From CAZKTF01 sp964555565 (GTDB lineage Bacteria > Planctomycetota > JAJSAM01 > JAKLKS01): DNA of 12,713 bases. The stretch covers positions 1-12,713 of the forward strand of contig CAZKTF010000096.1 of the NCBI GenBank assembly GCA_964555565.1, read 5' to 3'. This document shows, piece by piece, positions 1 to 4,941 of the stretch. Below the pieces are notes generated by a model. It searched no databases and was not told the origin of the DNA. It saw nothing but the letters and a program-made list of their open reading frames with translations. Made by a program: the position numbers and the translations under genes. The first letter of the stretch is position 1. The number at the start of each line of letters is the position of its first letter.

Positions 1-1262
1 GGGTCCTCGCGGCCCACCCCGACTCCCGCGAGGCCGCGCGCGGCGCCGCCGACACGGCGCGCCGGGCGGGCGACGCGGCCGGCGCCGTGGAGGCGCTGCT
101 CCACGGGCTCCGCCACCACCCGGAGGACCGGCGGGAGGTCGGGGCCGCGCTCCAGGACCTGCGCCAGGCCTTCCCGAACGACCCCGGCGCGCCCCTGGCC
201 CTGGCCGAGTACGTCCGGCTCCCGCTGGACATGCTGGAGGAGGCGGCCGGCGAGGTGGAGGCCGCTCTCGCGCTCGACCCCTCGCGCCACCGCAAGTGCC
301 TGGAGCTGGCGCAGACCGTCCTCTCCCGCGACCCGCGCTCGGCGCGCGGGCTCCGGGCCCGGGGGCGCGCGCTGGTGGCGGCCGGGGACGCCCCGGCAGC
401 CACCGAGACCTTCCGGGCGCTGGCCGAGCTGGACCCCCGCCACCGGAAGGACGCGCTCGCGGGGATGGAGTCGGTGCTCGCGATCAGCGCCGGCCACCTG
501 GAGGCCCAGTACCGCCGGGCCGAGATCCTCCTCGCCCTGGGGAGGGCGGCGGACGCGGAGGCGCAGCTCGAGACCCACCTCGAGCGGCTCGCGGCGTCGG
601 ACCCCCGGGACTACCGGGGGCTCATGCTCCTGGCGGACGCGCGGGAGGCGCGGGCGGACTTCGACGGGGCGCTCGAGGCGCTCCGCACCGCGGCGTCGCG
701 CCACCCGTCCGAGGGGTCGGTCTGGCCGCGGTCCCGGGCCAACGCCACGGCCCGCGCCGTGGCCCGCGTCCTCGCGCTCCGCGCGGCCCCCGCGGAACAG
801 AGGCCGCGCGCGGACCTGGAGCTGGCCGAGACGCTCCTGGAGGCCGGGGACGGGGCCGCCGCGCTGGCCTCCGCGGGGCCGATGCCGGAGCGCGGGGAGG
901 ACCTGGCGCGCTGGCGCCTCCTGCGCGGCCGCGCGTTCCTTGCCCTGGGGAACCCCCCCGCGGCGATGGGCGAGGTGGAGGAGCCGCTCAAGGGGAAGGC
1001 CGGGGAGCGGGCCGGCGAGAGCCCCGTCGGGCGGGAGATGCTCTTCGCCGCGGGCCTGGCGCTCCTGCGCGTGGGCGAGATCGTCCGGGCGATCCAGAGG
1101 TTCGAGCAGGTGGCCCGCGTGGCCCCGGCGCACCGCCGCGTCCGGGAGATCCTCGACCGGCTGTACGACGAGGGACGCCGCGGCCTCGACCGGCCGCTGG
1201 GGGTGACCGCGGACCTGGAGGCCCTCCCGGCCCCGGTGGCGAAGGGAGGCGCGGGTGCCTGA
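1..1262 (+). CDS. TPR-repeat protein, 5' end outside the window
   Basis: The reading frame is open from the first complete codon at base 3, where it already reads as TPR-like helix pairs, so the gene very probably begins upstream. The GTG at 87 is unlikely to be the true start. About 419 residues are visible, ending in TGA at 1260-1262. The protein is a chain of degenerate 34-residue helical repeats with typical ends such as ALDPSRH, ELDPRH and VAPAHR, rich in Ala, Arg, Glu and Leu, and with no catalytic motif. A less regular stretch (about bases 720-1010) separates two TPR blocks; the last clear repeat covers about 1030-1150, followed by a short Pro/Ala/Gly tail. TPR arrays normally act as protein-binding scaffolds; the partner is unknown. 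The stop overlaps the next gene by 8 bp, so the two are probably translationally coupled. Codon use resembles the neighbours. The TPR fold is clear; the function is not. Confidence 0.8.
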   Translation, partial: VLAAHPDSREAARGAADTARRAGDAAGAVEALLHGLRHHPEDRREVGAALQDLRQAFPNDPGAPLALAEYVRLPLDMLEEAAGEVEAALALDPSRHRKCLELAQTVLSRDPRSARGLRARGRALVAAGDAPAATETFRALAELDPRHRKDALAGMESVLAISAGHLEAQYRRAEILLALGRAADAEAQLETHLERLAASDPRDYRGLMLLADAREARADFDGALEALRTAASRHPSEGSVWPRSRANATARAVARVLALRAAPAEQRPRADLELAETLLEAGDGAAALASAGPMPERGEDLARWRLLRGRAFLALGNPPAAMGEVEEPLKGKAGERAGESPVGREMLFAAGLALLRVGEIVRAIQRFEQVARVAPAHRRVREILDRLYDEGRRGLDRPLGVTADLEALPAPVAKGGAGA

Positions 1263-2205
1263 CCCCGTCAACCCCGCCTCCCACGCGCCGGAGATCTGCC
1301 CGATCTTCTCCCACCCGATCAAGACCGACGCGCAGGGGCACACGGTCCTCTGGCACGAGGAGCCCTGCCGCCGGGAGAAGTGCATGTTCTACCGGCGGCG
1401 GGACGGGGCCTGCGCCCTCACCTTCGTGGCCGAGGTGGTGGACGAGGTCGAGACCCTCAAGGGGGAGCAGAGGCGCTCCTCCGCGGAGTTCCAGGCCCTG
1501 GTGACGGAGCTGGGGCGGCGCTCGGAGCAGTCGGCCCGGCAGGTGGCCGACACCCTGCGGGGCGAGGTGGGGGACGCGCTCCGCCGCGTCCAGGGCGAGG
1601 TGACCGAGGTGAAGCGGGCCGCCGGGGGGCTCGAGGCCGGCATGGGAGAGTCCCGCGCGGCACTGGTGGAGCTGGTCGAGTACGACCGGCAGCGGCGCCG
1701 CCACGAGGAGGAGGACCGGGCGCAGAAGGAGCGCGAGCAGCGCAAGGCGCAGGCCGTGGAGAAGGGCCGCGAGGGGCGCGCCCACCACCGAGCCGGCAGG
1801 CGGGAGGAGGCCGTCGCGGCGCTCACCGCGGCACGCATGCTCGACCCGGAGAACGCGGAGATCATGTCGGACCTGGGCGCGGCGCTGCTGGCCGCGGGGC
1901 GCCTCCAGCCCGCCGAGGAGCCGCTCCGGCGGTCGATCCGGATGTCGGACTCCTTCGCGCCGGCGCGCGCGAACCTCGGCCACCTCCTGCTCCTCCGCGG
2001 CGAGGCCGAGGACGCGGAGAAGTCCCTGGAGGAGGCCGCGCGCCTGGACCCCAACCTCGCCGCCGCCTGGAACGGCCTCGGCAACGCGCGCTGGCGCCTC
2101 GGCAGGCACGCGGCCGCGGTCGAGGCCTGGCGCCGCGCGTGGAAGCTCGACCCCCTCTGCGAGGAGGCCGAGCGCAACCTCGTGAGGCAGCAGGAGAGTC
2201 TATAG
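1255..2205 (+). CDS. Four-cysteine module / coiled-coil / TPR protein
   Basis: A 316-residue protein starting at a GTG inside the end of the upstream TPR gene (8-bp overlap). It has three parts. Residues 1-55 carry four cysteines (C15, C38, C43, C53; spacing C-x22-C-x4-C-x9-C), beginning CPIF and ending with CMFYRRRDGACAL. Residues about 57-165 are a charged, Glu/Arg/Gln-rich segment with heptad character, probably a long coiled coil. Residues 167-302 are four regular 34-residue TPR units ending DPEN, SDSF, DPNL and DPLC. There is no signal peptide or membrane segment, so it is probably cytoplasmic. The cysteine spacing suggests a zinc or iron-sulphur site, but this is inference. The coiled coil would give oligomerisation and the TPRs partner binding. 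Its stop codon is embedded in the ribosome binding site of the methyltransferase gene, which places it in the same operon. I do not recognise a named family for the whole protein. Confidence 0.82.
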   Translation: MPDPVNPASHAPEICPIFSHPIKTDAQGHTVLWHEEPCRREKCMFYRRRDGACALTFVAEVVDEVETLKGEQRRSSAEFQALVTELGRRSEQSARQVADTLRGEVGDALRRVQGEVTEVKRAAGGLEAGMGESRAALVELVEYDRQRRRHEEEDRAQKEREQRKAQAVEKGREGRAHHRAGRREEAVAALTAARMLDPENAEIMSDLGAALLAAGRLQPAEEPLRRSIRMSDSFAPARANLGHLLLLRGEAEDAEKSLEEAARLDPNLAAAWNGLGNARWRLGRHAAAVEAWRRAWKLDPLCEEAERNLVRQQESL

Positions 2206-2208
2206 GAG
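2204..2208 (+). promoter_or_regulatory. Ribosome binding site overlapping a stop codon
   Basis: AGGAG shares its first two bases with the TAG stop (2203-2205) of the TPR gene and lies 7 nt before the TTG at 2216. It is the only good Shine-Dalgarno sequence at this junction and supports TTG as the start of the methyltransferase gene. A second in-frame candidate, GTG at 2261, has none. The overlap implies coupling of termination and re-initiation. Confidence 0.6.
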
Positions 2209-2215
2209 CGTCGAA

Positions 2216-3064
2216 TTGCAAACGCCCCGGACGCAAACCGAGCGGCCGCATATAGTTGCGGTGTCAACGAGGGGTCTGACCCTTATCATCTTCGTTGCCG
2301 TTGGTTGCCGCGAGGGCCCGCAGTCTCCTGTGTCTCCGCGAGCCCCCCCAGCGTCCACCGCGGAGGAAGGCGCCTTGTTCCCTCGCGCCGTCTCGCTCGG
2401 CCGCACGAAGCCGTTCCCGCCGGAGCCCGACTACCGGCGCGCCGACCGGGAGAAGATGGTCGCGACCCAGGTCCGGGGGATCGGCGTCACGGACGAGAGG
2501 GTCCTCGCGGCGATGCGCGCGGTCCCCCGCCACCTCTTCGTCGCCCCGGAGTACCTCGAGAGCGCCTACGACGACAACGCGCTCCCCATCGCCCACGACC
2601 AGACCATCTCCGCCCCGGACATCGTCGGGTACATGAGCCAGGCCGTCCGCGCGGGCCCCGGCGCGAAGGTCCTCGACATCGGCACGGGGTCGGGCTACCA
2701 GGCGGCCGTCCTCGCCGAGATGGGCTGCCGCGTCTTCAGCATCGAGATCGTGGAGCCGCTGGCCCGCGAGGCGGCGAAGCGGCTCAGCGACCTCGGCTAC
2801 GACGGCGTCACCGTGCGCGCCGGGGACGGCTACGCGGGCTGGCCGGAGGAGGCCCCCTTCGACGGGATCGTCCTGGCCGCCGCGCCGGACCACGTCCCCC
2901 GGCCCCTCGTCGATCAGCTCAAGCCCGGCGGCCGGCTCGTCCTCCCCGTGGGCCCCGAGGGCGCGGTCCAGAAGATGGTGATCCTCACGAAGCGCCCCGA
3001 CGGCGGGGTCGATCGCGAGGAGACGCTGGCCGTGCGGTTCGTCCCGATGACGCGCGCGAAGTAG
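2216..3064 (+). CDS. pcm: Protein-L-isoaspartate O-methyltransferase, probable lipoprotein form
   Basis: Enzymes of this family use S-adenosylmethionine to methylate isoaspartyl residues in damaged proteins, starting their repair. The catalytic part (about residues 75-282) is typical: REKMVATQVRGIGVTDERV, then AMRAVPRHLFVAPEYLESAY, an ALPIAHDQTISAPDIVGYM substrate-binding segment, the SAM motif VLDIGTGSGYQAAVLAE, and LKPGGRLVLPVGP. The family is usually about 210-220 residues; this one has 282 because of an N-terminal extension. The extension holds a hydrophobic run LTLIIFVAVGC that fits a lipoprotein signal with C31 as the lipid-modified residue, followed by a Pro/Ser/Ala-rich linker. The TTG start is chosen for its ribosome binding site; GTG at 2261 would still keep the signal, and ATG at 2457 would give a cytosolic form. 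A secreted form is puzzling because SAM is cytosolic. A GGTCTGACCC repeat lies within the signal codons. The enzyme family is certain; the location is inferred. Confidence 0.93.
   Translation: MQTPRTQTERPHIVAVSTRGLTLIIFVAVGCREGPQSPVSPRAPPASTAEEGALFPRAVSLGRTKPFPPEPDYRRADREKMVATQVRGIGVTDERVLAAMRAVPRHLFVAPEYLESAYDDNALPIAHDQTISAPDIVGYMSQAVRAGPGAKVLDIGTGSGYQAAVLAEMGCRVFSIEIVEPLAREAAKRLSDLGYDGVTVRAGDGYAGWPEEAPFDGIVLAAAPDHVPRPLVDQLKPGGRLVLPVGPEGAVQKMVILTKRPDGGVDREETLAVRFVPMTRAK
2265..2297. repeat. GGTCTGACCC repeat, copy A, inside pcm
   Basis: GGGGTCTGACCC (2271-2282) is almost a perfect palindrome around a central T. It is bracketed by a 6-bp inverted repeat, CAACGA at 2265-2270 and TCGTTG at 2292-2297, which would give nested stems. 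The core matches the copies at 3067-3172. It lies in frame in the signal-peptide region of the methyltransferase, encoding part of RGLTLIIF. Confidence 0.65.
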
Positions 3065-3066
3065 TT

Positions 3067-3136
3067 GGGGCCAGACCTCAGGCGCCGGGGAGCTGCGCAG
3101 CCCGTCGAGTGCCCTCGGCGCCTGGGGTCTGACCCC
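3067..3136. repeat. Inverted pair of GGTCTGACCCC repeats (copies B and C)
   Basis: The left arm (3067-3086, GGGGCCAGACCTCAGGCGCC) and right arm (3117-3136, GGCGCCTGGGGTCTGACCCC) are complementary at 18 of 20 positions, separated by a 30-nt loop that itself contains the palindrome GCTGCGCAGC (3092-3101). The structure starts 2 nt after the pcm stop codon, between convergent genes, so it could act as a bidirectional terminator or mRNA-protecting hairpin. No clear T-run follows on the plus strand. The form resembles REP/BIME-type extragenic elements. Confidence 0.75.
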
Positions 3137-3154
3137 TTGCTCGTCAGCACCCAC

Positions 3155-3172
3155 CGCCTGAGGTCTGACCCC
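3155..3172. repeat. GGTCTGACCCC repeat, copy D, touching the nadE stop
   Basis: CGCCTGAGGTCTGACCCC matches copy C in direct orientation (17 of 18 bases) and is complementary to copy B at 17 of 18 positions, so B can pair with either C or D. Its last base is also the last base of the minus-strand TAG stop codon (3172-3174) of the NAD synthetase gene. Confidence 0.75.
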
Positions 3173-4017
3173 TACGTCCCCGCGTCGCGCGGCAGCCGGA
3201 ACTCCATCCCCACGGTGCGGGTGGAGACCTTGAGCAGGACGGGCGGGCGGCGCTTGTAGCTCATGGCGAGGACGCGGCGCTGGACGGCGCGCACGAGCGG
3301 CTCGGGGAACCCCGCGGCGAGGAGGTCCTCGATCCGCCGCCTCCGGTCGATCCACTGGAACAGGATGCGGTCGGCCTCCTCGTAGGTGAACCCGAGTTCC
3401 CCCTCGCTGGTCTGCCCCGGCCAGAGGTCCGCGGTGGGGGGCTTCGCGACGATGGCCTCGGGCACGCCCACGTGGCGCGCGAGCGCCCGCACCTCGGTCT
3501 TGTAGAGGTCCCCGAGGGGGTTCACGCCGCTCGCCGTGTCGCCGAAGAGGGTCCCGTAGCCGAGGAGGATCTCGGTCTTGTTGCTCGTCCCGAGGACGAG
3601 CGCGCGCTCCGCCGCCGAGAGGTCGTAGAGCGCCGCCATGCGCGCGCGCGCGGCCAGGTTGCCCCGCCGCACGGGGTCGGCCCCGGGGCCCGGGAGCGCC
3701 GCCTCCAGCGCCTCCACCACCGCGGAGAGGTCCACGCGCCGCAGCTCCACGCCCGCCGCCGCGGCGACCGCGCGGGCGTCCTCCCCGGAACGGGGGGAGG
3801 AGACGCGCGTCGGGAGGGCGAACGCGAGGACGCCCCCGGGGCCGAGGGCCCGCGCCGCGAGGAAGCAGGCGAGCGCGCTGTCCACGCCCCCGGAGAGCCC
3901 GAGGACGACCCGGCCGAAGCCCGCGCGGCGGACCTCGTCCGCCAGGCCCCGCGCCAGGACCGCCGCGGCCGCGGCGGCGTCAATCCGCGGGACGTCGGCC
4001 GCGCTCGCGGAGAGCAT
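3172..4017 (-). CDS. nadE: NAD+ synthetase, ammonia-using synthetase subunit
   Basis: This protein catalyses the last step of NAD+ synthesis: ATP-dependent amidation of nicotinic acid adenine dinucleotide through an adenylated intermediate. The 281 residues cover only the synthetase domain. The pyrophosphate loop is LGLSGGVDS (S42-S47). Further family blocks are LVLGTSNKTEILLGYGTLFGD, NPLGDLYKTEVRALA and KPPTADLWPGQTSEGELGFTYEEAD. The C-terminal RRVLAMSYKRRPP is also typical. The ATG at 4017 is preceded by GGGAG at suitable spacing inside the upstream glutaminase gene. The two reading frames overlap by 38 bp (3980-4017), so the genes are almost certainly co-translated and supply the two halves of a glutamine-dependent enzyme. 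The gene ends at a repeat cluster and converges on pcm. Assignment is firm; whether the enzyme strictly needs the glutaminase is inferred. Confidence 0.95.
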   Translation of the reverse strand: MLSASAADVPRIDAAAAAAVLARGLADEVRRAGFGRVVLGLSGGVDSALACFLAARALGPGGVLAFALPTRVSSPRSGEDARAVAAAAGVELRRVDLSAVVEALEAALPGPGADPVRRGNLAARARMAALYDLSAAERALVLGTSNKTEILLGYGTLFGDTASGVNPLGDLYKTEVRALARHVGVPEAIVAKPPTADLWPGQTSEGELGFTYEEADRILFQWIDRRRRIEDLLAAGFPEPLVRAVQRRVLAMSYKRRPPVLLKVSTRTVGMEFRLPRDAGT

Positions 4018-4852
4018 CGCGGAGCTCCCGGACCGTCAGGTCCGTATTCTCGTCCCGCGCCAGGGGCAGCGCCTCGCGCGCCCTCCGGAGCATGTCCGGG
4101 TCCAGGTCCGCCGTCACGAGCGCCTCGGCGTCCTCCGGCCCCCGGGCCAGGAGCGCCCCCGTGGGGTCGCGCACCTCGGAGCCGCCGGCGAAGGTCACCC
4201 CCTCCTCGGTCCCCACGCGGTTCGCGTGGACGACGAACACCCCCAGGAACCGCGCGTAGGTCTCGTCGAGGAGCCGCAGCACCCGCAGCGACCCGAACCC
4301 GTCCTCCCCGCGCCCCTCGGAGAGGTCCCGCCCCGGGCTCGCGCTCAGCCCCACGAGGAGGTCGAGCCCCCGCGCCGCCATGGCCACGCCGGCCGACAGG
4401 TGCCAGAGGTCCCGGCACACGAGCATCCCCACGCCCAGCCCGAGCGGCCGGGAGCGGTGGACCCGGAACCGGTCCCCCGGGGTGAAGTAGCGCGCCTCCT
4501 CGAACATCCCGTGGTTGGGGAGGTAGACCTTGCGGTGCACCGCCGCCACCCTCCCCCCCTCGAGGAGGACGGCCGCGTTCGAGGGGGGGCCGGCCCGGGA
4601 CTGGAGCAGCGCCCCGAGGACCACGGTCGTCCCCTTCGCCTCCCGGGCCAGCGCCTCCAGGGGGCCGCCCTTCGCCGGGACCGCGAGGCTCGATGCCATG
4701 TCCCGCACGGCGTACCCCGTGAGGGAGAGCTCGGGAAAGACCACCAGGGCCGCCCTCTCCGCCCGGGCGCGGGCGAGCCACTCCCGGTGCAGGCGGAGGT
4801 TCCCCTCCGTGTCCCCGAGGTGCGGGTGCATCTGGGCGACGGCGACGCGCAG
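3980..4852 (-). CDS. Nitrilase-fold glutaminase partner of NAD+ synthetase
   Basis: A carbon-nitrogen hydrolase of 290 residues that most likely releases ammonia from glutamine for the adjacent NAD+ synthetase. In ordinary glutamine-dependent NAD+ synthetases this is the N-terminal domain of one chain. The Glu-Lys-Cys triad is visible: E41 in FPELSLTGY, K108 in HRKVYLPNHGMFEE and C146 in MLVCRDLWH. The ATG at 4831 would start in the middle of the first beta strand. The family N-terminus (RVAVAQMHPHLGDTEGN) is restored by starting at CTG 4850-4852, and GGAGGG (4859-4864) lies 6 nt before that CTG, so I prefer the CTG start. No other in-frame start occurs before the stop at 4895-4897. The gene is first in a two-gene operon and is divergent from the gene at 4942. 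Other nitrilase-family amidases cannot be wholly excluded, but the overlap with nadE makes the glutaminase role likely. Confidence 0.88.
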   Translation of the reverse strand: MRVAVAQMHPHLGDTEGNLRLHREWLARARAERAALVVFPELSLTGYAVRDMASSLAVPAKGGPLEALAREAKGTTVVLGALLQSRAGPPSNAAVLLEGGRVAAVHRKVYLPNHGMFEEARYFTPGDRFRVHRSRPLGLGVGMLVCRDLWHLSAGVAMAARGLDLLVGLSASPGRDLSEGRGEDGFGSLRVLRLLDETYARFLGVFVVHANRVGTEEGVTFAGGSEVRDPTGALLARGPEDAEALVTADLDPDMLRRAREALPLARDENTDLTVRELRDALRERGRRPAD

Positions 4853-4858
4853 CGTAGG

Positions 4859-4864
4859 CCCTCC
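4859..4864 (-). promoter_or_regulatory. Ribosome binding site supporting a CTG start
   Basis: On the minus strand GGAGGG is followed by CCTACG and then CTG (4852-4850). No comparable sequence precedes the ATG at 4831, where the upstream bases are CGCGTCGCCGTCGCCCAG. This decides the start of the glutaminase gene in favour of CTG. Confidence 0.55.
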
Positions 4865-4872
4865 GACGGGGG

Positions 4873-4901
4873 TTGACCGCCCCGCCCCGCCATCCTAGGA
4901 T
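4873..4901 (+). promoter_or_regulatory. Sigma-70-type promoter
   Basis: TTGACC (4873-4878) is separated by exactly 17 bp from TAGGAT (4896-4901), a good match to -35/-10 consensus with optimal spacing. Transcription would begin near 4908, giving a leader of about 34 nt before the ATG at 4942. It reads into the secreted gluzincin-like protein. Confidence 0.65.
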
Positions 4902-4902
4902 G
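4891..4902. promoter_or_regulatory. Palindrome giving a shared -10 element
   Basis: CATCCTAGGATG is a perfect 12-bp palindrome, so TAGGAT can be read as a -10 box on either strand (4896-4901 plus, 4892-4897 minus). It lies between divergent genes starting at 4852 (minus) and 4942 (plus). The plus direction has a good -35; the minus direction has only a poor one (CGGGTC at 17 bp). Minus use is therefore possible but not shown. It could instead be an operator. Confidence 0.5.
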
Positions 4903-4941
4903 CTGATTCCGGCCGACCCGAGAATTCCACCGGAGGAGCCC

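Noticed and set aside
87..89. GTG at 87 as the start of the first TPR gene
   Set aside because: The frame upstream to the window edge is open and continues as TPR-like sequence, and there is no ribosome binding site before this GTG.
988..2109. Long minus-strand open frame opposite the TPR genes
   Set aside because: Very high GC leaves few stops, so long antisense frames are expected. Its translation is low-complexity Arg/Pro/Gly/Ala-rich, while the plus-strand frames show regular TPR structure.
4873..4875. TTG at 4873 as the start of the secreted gluzincin-like protein
   Set aside because: That TTG is part of the -35 box. The ATG at 4942 has GGAGGAG in front and starts a proper signal peptide.
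4859..4941. A strong separate minus-strand promoter for the NAD synthetase operon
   Set aside because: Apart from the palindromic -10 I could not find a good -35 on the minus strand, so no independent promoter is claimed.
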